Assembly (NCBI RefSeq): GCF_015594925.2
Contig: NZ_CP087591.1
Coordinates: forward strand, 496,001 to 560,000
DNA from: Vibrio sp. VB16
GTDB taxonomy: Bacteria; Pseudomonadota; Gammaproteobacteria; Enterobacterales; Vibrionaceae
Direction of reading: 5' to 3'
DNA length: 64,000 nt
The notes beneath the pieces are model-generated. The model had not been told where the DNA came from. It ran no database searches and saw only the letters and a program-made list of their open reading frames with translations. Within the stretch, counting starts at the first letter, position 1. Each line of letters starts with the position of its first letter. The position numbers and the translations under genes were made by a program. This document shows positions 34,993-44,913 of this stretch, piece after piece.

Positions 34993-35940
34993 ATGCGCAG
35001 ATTCGTCATACTAATCGCCACCGTGGCACTCCTTATCTTCTCAACGATTTGGGTATCATCTTGTTCTCAGCTTGATGATTATGAAGGCAATAGTGGTGCT
35101 TTAGTAATCGGTGCTATCGAAGATACAAACCTCGCCGAATCAAGCGGGCTAGCTGTTTCAAAATTGAATACAAACACCTTATGGAGTCACAACGACAGTG
35201 ATAATTCCCCCTCACTGATTGCGTTAAATCTGCAAGGGAAATTTCGAGCCAAAGTGAATATTCAAGGTGTAGAGAATATTGACTGGGAAGATATGGCGGC
35301 GTTTGAATACAACGAGAAAAGCTACCTTATTATCGCTGATACAGGAGACAATTTCGCCCTCAGGGATGAATACCTACTTCATATAATCCAAGAGCCCCTA
35401 TTAACAAAAGGGCGTTATCTTAATCCCATTCAAGTTATCCCTGAATGGAGCATCTCATACACTTATGCTGATGGTCCTAGAGATTGTGAATCTATTGCCA
35501 TAGATATAATAAATGAGAAAATAATCCTATTGTCTAAAAGAGATGAACAGCCAATCCTATTCGAATTAACACTTAATAGAGATACACCACAAGTTGCAAC
35601 CAGCTTGGGCGCAGTGCCCTCTTTTCCAAAACCAAGCAAGCCAAAGTTTAGCTTTATTTATCTGCTTGGCTATTCATCACAACCTACTGCAATGGATATA
35701 TCTTCTGATGGGCGATTTGCTGCGGTATTAACTTATGACAGTGCTTTTTTATATGAAAGCAAAGGCAGTACTGACTGGCACACCGTACTTTCATCTACAC
35801 CAGTTCGATATGAACTCCCTTCACTGAAACAGGCAGAGTCACTCGCCTTTAGCTCTGACAACCGCAGTATCTATGTGACAACGGAACATTTACCCGCTCC
35901 AATCATAACGTTTCCTGTCGATGTGGCGTTATCACCTTGA
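34993..35940 (+). CDS. predicted lipoprotein, SdiA-regulated / beta-propeller-like
   Basis: 315 residues with an AAGGAA site. The signal segment runs into lipobox-like VSSC (cysteine about residue 24), suggesting a lipoprotein. The rest has repeated beta-strand blades (SGLAVSKLNTNTLWSHND, DWEDMAAFEYNEKSYLIIAD, PRDCESIAIDIINEKIILLSKRD, TAMDISSDGRFAAVLTYD, QAESLAFSSDNRSIYVTTE), resembling the SdiA-regulated/esterase-like propeller families. The role is unknown. Confidence 0.72.
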   Translation: MRRFVILIATVALLIFSTIWVSSCSQLDDYEGNSGALVIGAIEDTNLAESSGLAVSKLNTNTLWSHNDSDNSPSLIALNLQGKFRAKVNIQGVENIDWEDMAAFEYNEKSYLIIADTGDNFALRDEYLLHIIQEPLLTKGRYLNPIQVIPEWSISYTYADGPRDCESIAIDIINEKIILLSKRDEQPILFELTLNRDTPQVATSLGAVPSFPKPSKPKFSFIYLLGYSSQPTAMDISSDGRFAAVLTYDSAFLYESKGSTDWHTVLSSTPVRYELPSLKQAESLAFSSDNRSIYVTTEHLPAPIITFPVDVALSP

Positions 35941-36053
35941 GCTCGCTATACCTCCATTAGACAACGTAGAACCGACAGACTTATGTGGCTGTTTATTTGA
36001 ATTAAATATAGTATGAGTCAAGTTTCTAAACCATTACTGCTATTTAATTAATA

Positions 36054-36953
36054 ATGAATATTGAACACCTTAGACTGTTTGTAAGACTCGCCGCCACCAA
36101 CAATATTAGCCAAGCAGGCCAAGAGCTCGGTCTGTCTCCTGCGGTGGCCAGTTCTCATGTAAATAAACTTGAGGAAGGGCTTGGTGTTCGCCTTGTCCAC
36201 AGAACCACAAGGAAGGTTTCGCTCACTGAAGAGGGAATCGATTTTCTTCCTCATGCAGAGGAAGTCCTTGCGACTATTGAGGCCGCAAGAGCGTCAATAG
36301 GTGTCGGTAACATATTACCACAAGGCACTTTGCGAATTACCGCACCCGCATCCTTTGGTCGAATGCACCTGCTACCCGCACTTAAGGAGTTTCTCGCTCT
36401 CCATCCTCGCCTTTCTATCGACTTGCGGTTAACGGATTCCATTGTCGACCTTGTTGAAGGCGGGTTCGATATTGCGATTCGAAATGCAGAATTAAAAGAC
36501 TCTAGTTTGATCGCACGTAAACTGGCCTCTGATAAACGTATTATCTGCGCCTCTCCAGAATATCTAGCAAGTTATGGGCAACCTGAATCCCCAGAGGATC
36601 TTAATAACCATCAATGCATTAAGTTGATGGGGCTTGAAAACTGGTTATTCGACACCCCAGAGGGTGAACTGAACATTAAAACCAAAGGCAATTTGAGAAC
36701 TGACCATGGAGAAGCGGTTAGAGACGCTTGTGTTCATGGGTTAGGAATAGCATTAACCGCTACATGGTGTGTAAATAAGCAGCTTGAAAGCGGTGAATTG
36801 ATTCAGATACTTAAAGATTATCCATTGGCATCGGATTCTGCTATTTGGGCAGTGTACCCGAGTTCACGCCTGCTAGCTCCAAAGGTTAGAGCCTTTATTG
36901 ACTACTTTGCAGATTACTATGGAAACCCACCATATTGGGACAGAACCAAATAG
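36054..36953 (+). CDS. LysR-family transcriptional regulator
   Basis: 299 residues: winged helix-turn-helix (about 4-62, NISQAGQELGLSPAVASSHVNKLEE in part) and LysR substrate-binding domain (about 88-290, FDIAIRNAELKDSSLIARKL). It is isolated: a minus-strand EAL gene converges on it downstream and an unrelated lipoprotein gene lies upstream. The same CrgA-like subgroup as the LysR gene at 32562 but only moderately similar. Target unknown. Confidence 0.9.
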   Translation: MNIEHLRLFVRLAATNNISQAGQELGLSPAVASSHVNKLEEGLGVRLVHRTTRKVSLTEEGIDFLPHAEEVLATIEAARASIGVGNILPQGTLRITAPASFGRMHLLPALKEFLALHPRLSIDLRLTDSIVDLVEGGFDIAIRNAELKDSSLIARKLASDKRIICASPEYLASYGQPESPEDLNNHQCIKLMGLENWLFDTPEGELNIKTKGNLRTDHGEAVRDACVHGLGIALTATWCVNKQLESGELIQILKDYPLASDSAIWAVYPSSRLLAPKVRAFIDYFADYYGNPPYWDRTK

Positions 36954-37031
36954 AAATCCAATGCGTTAATCCCTGTGCTGATTCTACAAAACCGTACCAA
37001 TTCAAACAGATTAAATACGGTCTACAACATA

Positions 37032-39473
37032 CTATTGCTCATTGATAAACTGTATCGCACTTAAAGCATCGACTAATCCAAAATATTCACCAGAATCATC
37101 GATTGCTATCCAAGGGAATTTGTTTTTATTCTTAATTTTTTCATGAATTTCACCAAGCCCAACTGTTTTATGAACCTCGACAAATTTTGCATCCATCATA
37201 GCGCTAACGGGCTTTGATAATGAGCGATAGTCTTGCATCGTTTCAGTTGCCGTCCCTAAAGACGTAGAGGCATGCAAATTGAAAATTTCACGGGTTAGAT
37301 ACCCGACACATTTATCATCAACAATAACGGGAAGCGTGGTGAAATTAGTATTACTAAATATTTCCCTGACTTCACCGAGGTTACACCCTGGTGATAGGGT
37401 TGGTGGAAACGCAATTAATTCTATAGCCTCACTCTTTACTTCTTTTAAATCATTGAGTTTTCTTACATAATTTATGTTTGGTTGTAACTTATCAAATGGC
37501 AACGGTTTCTCGAAATAATACCCTTGCAGGTAATCTACTTTTAAATCGCCTAACAGCACAACTTCCGATAGGTTCTCTACGCCTTCGGCGACAACCTGTA
37601 CGTTTAGGGTATGCGCTAGCGATGTAATCATCTTAACGATGTGATAATTAGACGATCCGTAGACCAAATCCTTTACAAATTCTCTGTCTATTTTTAAGAT
37701 ATCAAAGTTATTGTTTTTGAGGTAAGAAAACGAAGAGTAACCCGTTCCAAAATCATCAATCGCAACTCTAAAACCAATATCTCTCAATTTTGATAACTGT
37801 TCCGCGTCTTCATTTTCGCTATTAAAATAGGCCGTTTCTGTTAATTCAATGATTGTATAGGGTATATGTTGACTGTATCCACGACACATATTTATTAAAT
37901 CATTCAATATCGCCTTAATCGATTTTTTAGAATTGAGTGAAATATTGATTGATAACTCAACATCTGTACCGAACTTTTGCACCAGTAGATCTCTGGTTTT
38001 AAGTGCGATCTCTGCAACCACAAGATCGAGTTGCGAAACCAAGTCCAAATCTTCCGCGATCCTAACCATCTCCTCAGTATTGAGAATGTTATTTTCTCCG
38101 TCTCTAAATCGACAGAGAGCCTCTAATTTCGTCACCTTCCAATTATCGGTACAAATGATCGGCTGAAAATAGACCTCAATTTTGTTATGTTTGATTGAGT
38201 CCACCACAATAGTTTCTAAGTTATCACGCCTCTTAACCTTCTCATGCAACGTTCTATTATAGAAACAGATATGATTGCTTCCCGATGAGTGCTTCTCATA
38301 CATCGCTTTTAAAGAGTGTGAGATTAATCGACTTGGGGAGGTAGCATCCATACTAAGAACCGAAACCCCAATGGATAGTTGAGAAATGTGTTTATAAATA
38401 ATGGCATCAATGTGTACCTTGATATCATTAAAACAGCTTCGAATTGCTTCGTAAATGGACAGTGAATGAGGCTTATCGGGGCTACGTTCGTACAAAATTG
38501 CAATGGAAAAAACACTGGCTTTTAGAAAGCCTGCAATTATGTTTTTATTCTCTCGATCAAACGCGTTGGCCAGCTGTTTCTTGTATTCAAATTCAACATC
38601 GCTCTCAAAATTGGGTACAAAAGAGATCACCATCAGACCTTGAGTCTCTTCTTTAGAAGTAAACGTAGATTTCACCCTTAGGTAATAATCATTGTCACTT
38701 GGGAGTTGTGTTAATAGCTCAATACCACCGTGTTCAATACCGGCAATTCTATAAGGTGTATCTGATAAATCAACGGTCATTCCCAAGTAATAAATATTGC
38801 CACGTATAGAAGTAATACGTTGAATCAATAACTCTTCCGGTACAACAATACCTGATTTTCGCTTACTTAAAATCAAACCGCTCCAGAATCCATTCTGTTC
38901 TATTTTGGACCACATTTCCTCAAAATATGTCGGGCCATGCTTACCAGCATTAAAGATCGAGGTTTGTTTCCCAACGAGTTCATCAATACGATAACCCGAT
39001 GTCTTTTCAAATAAACTGTTGCAAGCGACTATTCGGGTTTTTCCATCTGTAATCAACATACCATGGTGTTCATTTTCGAATAACTGATGAAAAAAAGTTG
39101 AGAGGTCCTCCTGAGTTGGCGACAAAAAGAGCGGCATTATGGAACCCGCTATTAAGCCTTCAGATACTTTTATCGCCGTAACTACGCTTAAACTAACACT
39201 CGCATCTTCTGTCGCAATGCAAGCCTTTACCGGTTTCGTTTTTTCATCGCCATAGACACTTTTTAACAAGGAAACAATCCGTTTTTGATCTTCACTACTA
39301 AAAAGTGCGAGAAAATCTTCAATCGTTGTAATTTCTTTATTGATCATTAAATACTGACGGATTAACACAGAGTCAATAGTGAACACTTCCGTTTCAGTAT
39401 TCCATGTCCAAGAAATCTCTCGTTTAGAATGAAACCCAATCAATTCTTCTTGAACAAGTTTGAGCGTTGACAT
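37032..39473 (-). CDS. PAS - degenerate GGDEF - EAL - CBS cyclic-di-GMP phosphodiesterase
   Basis: 813 residues from the ATG at 39473, which has GAGGGG 8 nt upstream; an in-frame start at 39512 would add 13 residues. No membrane helix. Order: unrecognised N-terminal region (1-120), PAS (about 125-240, GYRIDELVGKQTSIF), a diguanylate-cyclase-like domain lacking the GGDEF active site (about 250-410), EAL domain (about 425-665) and a CBS pair (about 690-810). Catalytic EAL residues look intact: EAL at 451-453, NIS, ELTE, DDFGTGYSS at 573-581, KID, and AEGVE. It should hydrolyse c-di-GMP in the cytoplasm, with PAS and CBS as sensors. CBS pairs usually bind adenine nucleotides. Confidence 0.92.
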   Translation of the reverse strand: MSTLKLVQEELIGFHSKREISWTWNTETEVFTIDSVLIRQYLMINKEITTIEDFLALFSSEDQKRIVSLLKSVYGDEKTKPVKACIATEDASVSLSVVTAIKVSEGLIAGSIMPLFLSPTQEDLSTFFHQLFENEHHGMLITDGKTRIVACNSLFEKTSGYRIDELVGKQTSIFNAGKHGPTYFEEMWSKIEQNGFWSGLILSKRKSGIVVPEELLIQRITSIRGNIYYLGMTVDLSDTPYRIAGIEHGGIELLTQLPSDNDYYLRVKSTFTSKEETQGLMVISFVPNFESDVEFEYKKQLANAFDRENKNIIAGFLKASVFSIAILYERSPDKPHSLSIYEAIRSCFNDIKVHIDAIIYKHISQLSIGVSVLSMDATSPSRLISHSLKAMYEKHSSGSNHICFYNRTLHEKVKRRDNLETIVVDSIKHNKIEVYFQPIICTDNWKVTKLEALCRFRDGENNILNTEEMVRIAEDLDLVSQLDLVVAEIALKTRDLLVQKFGTDVELSINISLNSKKSIKAILNDLINMCRGYSQHIPYTIIELTETAYFNSENEDAEQLSKLRDIGFRVAIDDFGTGYSSFSYLKNNNFDILKIDREFVKDLVYGSSNYHIVKMITSLAHTLNVQVVAEGVENLSEVVLLGDLKVDYLQGYYFEKPLPFDKLQPNINYVRKLNDLKEVKSEAIELIAFPPTLSPGCNLGEVREIFSNTNFTTLPVIVDDKCVGYLTREIFNLHASTSLGTATETMQDYRSLSKPVSAMMDAKFVEVHKTVGLGEIHEKIKNKNKFPWIAIDDSGEYFGLVDALSAIQFINEQ

Positions 39474-39575
39474 GTAACGTCCCCTCATTAAGCGACAATT
39501 CACTACCATCATTGCCTATAATAGTAATACAGTTTTATTCTTTTATTTCAATTGGTTAACTTAAGTGTGACCACT

Positions 39576-39782
39576 CTATAATTTTAGCGTGATTTGATCG
39601 GCGGATGTGTTCCATTTTTCTAGAAATTCTGCTATTTCTATTGGTTTTCCGTAAAAATAACCTTGAATACGATGACAACCTTAGTTTCTCAAGTCGTCGT
39701 CTTTCCACTATGTGTCTACCCCTTCAGCGATCACTTCAATGCCTAGACTGGTTGCCATCAAAATGACTGATTTTTGCGGAAG
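39576..39782 (-). pseudogene. decayed C-terminal fragment of an EAL-domain gene
   Basis: Read on the minus strand in one frame this gives K-S-V-I-L-M-A-T-S-L-G-I-E-V-I-A-E-G-V-D-T, stop (39708-39710), W-K-D-D-D-L-R-N, stop (39681-39683), then GCHRIQGYFYGKPI and a tail ending at the stop at 39576-39578. That is the last third of an EAL domain (the VIAEGVET...QGY.F.KP block) interrupted by two nonsense codons but no frameshift, with the upstream part missing. It is not a copy of the adjacent EAL gene, whose block reads VVAEGVEN...LQGYYFEKP. Confidence 0.82.
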
Positions 39783-40005
39783 CTAAGTTTGAATAACTCT
39801 GTAAAATTAAATTACAACATCGAGGACAACATACCATCTTCTAGTAGGTATATTTATATTAGAAGCTCATCGATGATTATGCCTCTATATGCATTTCAAA
39901 GGGTGAGCAACATAACACTTTGTCTACATTTAAGGATAAAGCATGCTGATTGATATCTACTTCACTTCATCCCTATTTATGATCCATCAATTCTCCAGTT
40001 TATTT
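39783..40005. other. intergenic region with nothing recognised
   Basis: Between the EAL remnant and the end of the Hsp70 operon I see no gene, terminator or repeat. More of the decayed EAL gene may once have lain here, but I cannot align any of it. Confidence 0.5.
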
Positions 40006-42834
40006 TTAATCCTTAACAAGATGAAGCCCGTGTGGTAACGCATCACCAAAGGCCTGTTTTGACTCGGATGCATTCATTTCTTTGACTTGTTGCACTAGTT
40101 CAATCCATGCTGATGCGGCTTTACTGCGTTGTAGTTTTTCAATGACTTGCTGCCGAAATTCGTCAGAAACATCGAATAATCGGTCACCTGTTTTACGACA
40201 CATCATCACAGTTGCAAAACCGATGATGGGCTCTTTAATCCAGTTCTGCTCTAACAATGTCGGCAGCCATTGCTCAACCTGCTCACGTGGCAATACAGAG
40301 TGTTGGCTACCATACATGAGTTGACGTGCTGCAATCCTGCCCAATGCCCACCAATGAGCCTGCGAATGCTGTGCTTCATTAACGGCCTTATTCAGGAACC
40401 ATTTTGCCATTAAGACCTTATCGTCGGTATGCAAAAGCTCTAAAGACGCGCCAAGTCGAACCATCGCTTCATAGCCTTTTTCCTGCGCTTCTTTAGCTAC
40501 CTTAGGGTTGCGCAGTGAACCAGGGTGCAAATACTTAACTATATCGGTCGCAATTGTTTCTTGTTGATCCGCACTTAGCCCTCCCGAAACTCGTCGCCAA
40601 AATACCCACCAGTCACTCCAACCTTGATGATTCTGATATTGAATGCCTTGTTGGTAGAGCGCCCACACCTGCTCGATGCGCCATTCATCGGTGGGGTCAC
40701 CGTATCCGGGTCTGAGTGCATAACCTGAAAGTCGAAGCCAGTTCTTTTCATGTTGCTCTGAGCGACGGCGACGTTTTCTTCCTTTAGAAAATGCATCAAA
40801 AATCTGCCTTGATGTTGAAAAGTCCCAATCAGCCCTTTTGCCAAGTTTCTGTTCGAGTTCTTTCATCAGCGTTTTGATTACCTTAGGGTCAGCGTTCTTC
40901 TTATTTCCACTATATGCCGTGGTGATAAGATCGAGTGATGTTTGAAGCTTAGGCCGTATTATTTTCGATTCTTGAGTAACATCCGCTTGTTTTCTTATCT
41001 CAAATTCAACCGCCCAACGATTGGCTTCATCTTCCACACTTACACACTCCAATTGCAGTGTGCCCACCTCTGTCAGTTTACAAGTCAACTGAACTTCAAC
41101 CCGTTGTTTCTGATTAGCCTGACGTTCTTCTGTACCTTCCATGCGCTCTAAGCTAGTAATGTAAGGTGGCAACGGAGTGAAAATGTCCGTATTGACCTTA
41201 TACATTGCACCATTATTGGCAGGTTTATTGTCGCTTAACGTATCGTGGATAGAGGTCAACAAGTTAAATCGAACAGGTTCGCCTAGGGTCAGTGCAAACT
41301 TACGTCCTGATAGTCGAATCTCTTGCCCCTCTTCAATGCCTTTGGCCAATAGACAAATAGCATTGCCAAAGCCTTTTTTCTCAGGTAAATGTAAGAAATA
41401 CGAACGAGCTGATCCGCCTCCAATTTTTAACTGGGCACCACGACGCGCTTTACCAAAAGCAACCGCACCTAACGCGACGGCAAGATCTGGGTGCGGATTA
41501 TCTAGCACAATAACTGGGCTTCCCCGCCAGTTACTCAGGATAGTTGTGACCTGCTCGGTAACCAGTTCACTGTTAAAGACACCACCATTAAGCAGAATGC
41601 CTACAGGGACAACGGTCTCTTCGGTTTTTTCATCGCTCATGGCAGCCAATCCAAGTGCATGCCTAGCAGCAGACTGATGTTGAGAGATGAATTCTGCAAT
41701 ATGTTTAGTGATTGCCGGGTCAGCAACATAAGGCAGACCAAATTCAATAACCGCTTTGCGCCTTTTATCAGGTAAATCGGTTATCTCCACCTTTGGAAAG
41801 AACCCATCTAGCGCCAATTGATGTACTTCATGTTTCGATAAATCCACGCTTTTGGTTCCGCCAATAAGCCTAGAACCACTGCCCAACATTGTAATCTTAA
41901 TTTGCTCTTGTTCGGTTTTACTCAGCAACTGTTCCTTTGCCTTACGCGTTTGCTGAATTAACTTAGAAAGACTCGACGCGTTAAGTTTTTTGTCCTTGTT
42001 AAATCGTTGCTCTGCAAGGTGCGCTAATGCAAGGTCAAGGTTATCCCCCCCTAACATGAGGTGATCACCAACTCCAATACGGTTCAACTCCAGTTCATCA
42101 TTTTTATGATTCGCTTCAATTAGGCTGAGATCTGTGGTCCCTCCTCCCACATCACATACCAAGATTAGAGGCACATCTATTAGCTTTGATTTAGCTGAGT
42201 CACTATGACGCGCATACCAGTCGTAACATACCGCTTGCGGTTCTTCCAACAACACGACTTTGCTTAAACCCGCCTTTTTTGCGGCTTGGAGGGTCAACTT
42301 TCGAGCACTTTCATCAAATGAAGCCGGTACCGTAATCACCACATCTTGATTTTCTAGGATATTGATAGGGTTATGGTAGTTCCAAGCTTGCCGTACATGG
42401 TTAAGATAGCTCGCGGTGGCGGTAACGGGAGAGACTTTATCGACATCGTTGCCCGCAACCCAAGGTAGAATATCGGACTCTCTATCCACAGCTTGATGTG
42501 ACAACCAACTTTTGGCACTAGAGATCTGCCGCCCCTCAACCTTTGCGCCTAATTCTCTGGCCCATTCACCAATAATGGCGAGATTAAAATCGCCTTCGAC
42601 AGGTACGTTTTCCCAAGGTAAAACCATATCATTTTCAGAAACTTGCCCTTTAGCAGGGTGAAAACGGAAAGAAGGCAACAGAGGTTTTCGACTTACTTCA
42701 CCGGGAGCGACGAGTTGATCGATCTTAAAAATCGATATTGGTGAATCTTTTAGTGATTCGGTAATCTCACTGTATGCAACGACAATGTTCGTCGTGCCTA
42801 AATCGATACCAACCAAATAACGAGCAGAGGCCAT
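40006..42834 (-). CDS. large Hsp70-family protein with C-terminal extension
   Basis: 942 residues. The N-terminal Hsp70 ATPase is clear: phosphate 1 GIDLGTTNIVVAYSE (9-23), phosphate 2 VCDVGGGTTDLSL, and an adenosine motif ILLNGGVFNSELV. The substrate-binding domain is diverged, and the last third (about 640-942) is a helical extension with a DUF3731-like character (basic GRKRRRRS, WRRVSGGLS, WWALGRIAARQLMYGS). This is not DnaK: it lacks the DnaK C-terminus and no dnaJ or grpE is near. It is the last gene of a three-gene operon with another Hsp70 and a membrane-anchored protein. Confidence 0.88.
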   Translation of the reverse strand: MASARYLVGIDLGTTNIVVAYSEITESLKDSPISIFKIDQLVAPGEVSRKPLLPSFRFHPAKGQVSENDMVLPWENVPVEGDFNLAIIGEWARELGAKVEGRQISSAKSWLSHQAVDRESDILPWVAGNDVDKVSPVTATASYLNHVRQAWNYHNPINILENQDVVITVPASFDESARKLTLQAAKKAGLSKVVLLEEPQAVCYDWYARHSDSAKSKLIDVPLILVCDVGGGTTDLSLIEANHKNDELELNRIGVGDHLMLGGDNLDLALAHLAEQRFNKDKKLNASSLSKLIQQTRKAKEQLLSKTEQEQIKITMLGSGSRLIGGTKSVDLSKHEVHQLALDGFFPKVEITDLPDKRRKAVIEFGLPYVADPAITKHIAEFISQHQSAARHALGLAAMSDEKTEETVVPVGILLNGGVFNSELVTEQVTTILSNWRGSPVIVLDNPHPDLAVALGAVAFGKARRGAQLKIGGGSARSYFLHLPEKKGFGNAICLLAKGIEEGQEIRLSGRKFALTLGEPVRFNLLTSIHDTLSDNKPANNGAMYKVNTDIFTPLPPYITSLERMEGTEERQANQKQRVEVQLTCKLTEVGTLQLECVSVEDEANRWAVEFEIRKQADVTQESKIIRPKLQTSLDLITTAYSGNKKNADPKVIKTLMKELEQKLGKRADWDFSTSRQIFDAFSKGRKRRRRSEQHEKNWLRLSGYALRPGYGDPTDEWRIEQVWALYQQGIQYQNHQGWSDWWVFWRRVSGGLSADQQETIATDIVKYLHPGSLRNPKVAKEAQEKGYEAMVRLGASLELLHTDDKVLMAKWFLNKAVNEAQHSQAHWWALGRIAARQLMYGSQHSVLPREQVEQWLPTLLEQNWIKEPIIGFATVMMCRKTGDRLFDVSDEFRQQVIEKLQRSKAASAWIELVQQVKEMNASESKQAFGDALPHGLHLVKD

Positions 42835-42914
42835 GGAGTTTCCTTTAGGTAAAAGTCCTTGCGGACGAATAATGTCGGTCAGTCAACAGAGGATTTAGCT
42901 TTATATAAATTTAC

Positions 42915-43020
42915 CGTCATTCCCGTAAAAACGAGAATCTTGGTGATATTAGATCCCCATTTTCATGGGGATGACGTCGGTTTTCGCGAAAACAGGTCAG
43001 TTTTCGTCAGGATGACGGAA
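42915..43020. repeat. dispersed palindromic repeat, copy A (dRS3/REP-like)
   Basis: The spacer between the two Hsp70 genes carries CGTCATTCCCGTAAAAACG, then ATCCCCAT-TTTC-ATGGGGAT (42953-42972, perfect 8-bp arms), then a block at 42988-43007 whose reverse complement ACGAAAACTGACCTGTTTTC recurs exactly at 55380-55399. The GTCATTCCC core resembles short palindromic repeats scattered in many proteobacterial genomes. Confidence 0.75.
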
Positions 43021-43062
43021 TTTATTTGGCGTATTACTAAGACATTTCGTTACTAATAGTAC

Positions 43063-44913
43063 TTATTCCGGATTTGAAACGTCACGCACGTCAAACTCTA
43101 CATGCCATTTTTGACCATTATCACTCGCCATCGCTTCCAAATAAAGCGTACCAAGTTCTGTCACCCGTGCCGCCAACGTAACGGGAACAATCTCGCCGAC
43201 ATTACGCCCTTCTGACGCTTTAAGCGTAACCTGAATCTCTGGTAGCTCCTCAAGTTCTTCTGGTTTCCAGTAGTCCAAATGTGTGCCAGCTTGGTCGTCA
43301 CGACGAGTTGTAGAACCATAAAACTGAAACTGAACCGGTTGACCTATAACCAACCCAAATTCTTTACTCTCAACCTGACAATATGACCCTTCTTCCATAC
43401 CAAATGGAGCGACACAAATCGCCTCCATTGGTGGTGCTATTCCTGGTATTGCAGGCATAGAACTTTCTATGCCTACGTAATAGCTACTGGCAATACCACC
43501 ACGAATGCGTACACCTTTACCCTGCCTTACTGCTCCGTAATATGCCGCACCGTTAGCGACGGCAAGATCGAGATCTAAACCGCTCAGTTTCTTAGCCGCT
43601 TGGCATTTTGATTGCTCAAGCCATGCATTAATCGTTGAGGTAAGGCGCGCTTCTAGTAGGCGTGATTTCAACACACCACCATTAAACAAAATGGCGGTTG
43701 GCTTAATAAAATCAACGGCTGGTTGCTCACCATAAAATCCGCCGAACACCTCTTGAGTTGCATTACTTTGCTTACATAAAAAGGCGGCTATATGGCGAGT
43801 AATACCTGCGTCTTGAGCGTATGGAAGTCCCATATGAGTCAACGCACTACGTGCTTTTTGTACCGGGTGTTCGTGCACTTGAACCATGGGGAAAAAGCCA
43901 TCGACTAATGTCTGTTGAACCTCTTCTTTTGTCAGCTCAGTTTTCAGCGTAGAACCTAACAATTTTGAACCTCGGCTCGGAATAACGATAGGTACAGACT
44001 GTACTTCCATATCGTTGAGTAAGGTCTCTTTTGCGTCGCGACACGCTTGCGTTATCGCTTGAACTTGCCATGGTTGTAGGTCCTTTCCCCCTTGGGACAT
44101 TTTCATTTTAATGCGATAGGCAAGGGCGAGATCCATGTTATCTCCACCTAACAATATATGTTCACCAACCGCGACACGAGTTAAGCTTAGATTGCCTTCT
44201 TCTTCCGTTACCGCAACCAAAGATAGATCAGTAGTACCTCCGCCAATATCCACGACCAAAACTACGTCGCCGACATCAACCTCACTTCTCCATTGATCTT
44301 CGCTGTTGTTTATCCAGCTATATAACGCAGCTTGCGGTTCTTCAAGCAGAGTTAAATGGTTGAAGCCAACGTTCCGCGCCGCCTCTGCAGTAAGCTCTCT
44401 AGCCGCAGGATCAAAAGACGCAGGAACGGTGATGGTAAGATCTTGAGCTTCAAGTTTATGTTCGGAGTTTTGATGATTCCAAGCTTCTTTTAGATGCTCT
44501 AGATACAACTCGGTTGCTCTTAATGGTGATATCTTTGCAACTTCTTCGGGGCTCCCTTGAGGAAGAAACGCCTCTCGTCGGTTCACTCCACTATGGCACA
44601 ACCATGATTTTGCACTAGCAACTAGGCGTATTGGTGTTTTCGCTCCAAGATTTCGTGCTACGGCACCCACCAAGGCACTCGGTGTCGTGGTCCACGGAAG
44701 CACGCGGGAACCTTCCCCCATTTCATATTCAGAAGGTTGATAAACAAATGACCCTAGTTGAGTTCTTTCTTCAACCTGACCCGGTGCGATAAGCTGAGGG
44801 ACATTCAGTACTTGCACCGTCGCGTCTTCATTGTTGAGTTCAACAAAGGACAAAACGCAATGAGTTGTCCCTAAGTCGATCCCAACGCTGTACTTAGGGA
44901 TATCATTTTCCAT
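43063..44913 (-). CDS. Hsp70-family protein, DnaK-like but divergent
   Basis: 616 residues. ATPase motifs are intact: GIDLGTTHCVLSF (10-22), VVDIGGGTTDLSLVAV and AILFNGGVLKSRLLEARL. The C-terminal beta-type region (about 480-610) is unlike the DnaK substrate domain and ends in an acidic stretch. About 15% shares visible motifs with the downstream 942-residue Hsp70 (both have SAKSWL and EEPQAALYSW or EEPQAVCYDW), so the two arose by duplication. Its stop-to-start spacing to the larger gene is 228 bp, with repeat copy A between. The start codon overlaps the stop of the DUF2760 gene. Confidence 0.9.
   Translation of the reverse strand: MENDIPKYSVGIDLGTTHCVLSFVELNNEDATVQVLNVPQLIAPGQVEERTQLGSFVYQPSEYEMGEGSRVLPWTTTPSALVGAVARNLGAKTPIRLVASAKSWLCHSGVNRREAFLPQGSPEEVAKISPLRATELYLEHLKEAWNHQNSEHKLEAQDLTITVPASFDPAARELTAEAARNVGFNHLTLLEEPQAALYSWINNSEDQWRSEVDVGDVVLVVDIGGGTTDLSLVAVTEEEGNLSLTRVAVGEHILLGGDNMDLALAYRIKMKMSQGGKDLQPWQVQAITQACRDAKETLLNDMEVQSVPIVIPSRGSKLLGSTLKTELTKEEVQQTLVDGFFPMVQVHEHPVQKARSALTHMGLPYAQDAGITRHIAAFLCKQSNATQEVFGGFYGEQPAVDFIKPTAILFNGGVLKSRLLEARLTSTINAWLEQSKCQAAKKLSGLDLDLAVANGAAYYGAVRQGKGVRIRGGIASSYYVGIESSMPAIPGIAPPMEAICVAPFGMEEGSYCQVESKEFGLVIGQPVQFQFYGSTTRRDDQAGTHLDYWKPEELEELPEIQVTLKASEGRNVGEIVPVTLAARVTELGTLYLEAMASDNGQKWHVEFDVRDVSNPE

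Noticed and set aside
37032..39782. Tandem duplication of the EAL gene
   Set aside because: The remnant and the intact gene differ at the conserved block, so they are separate lineages and not a recent duplication.
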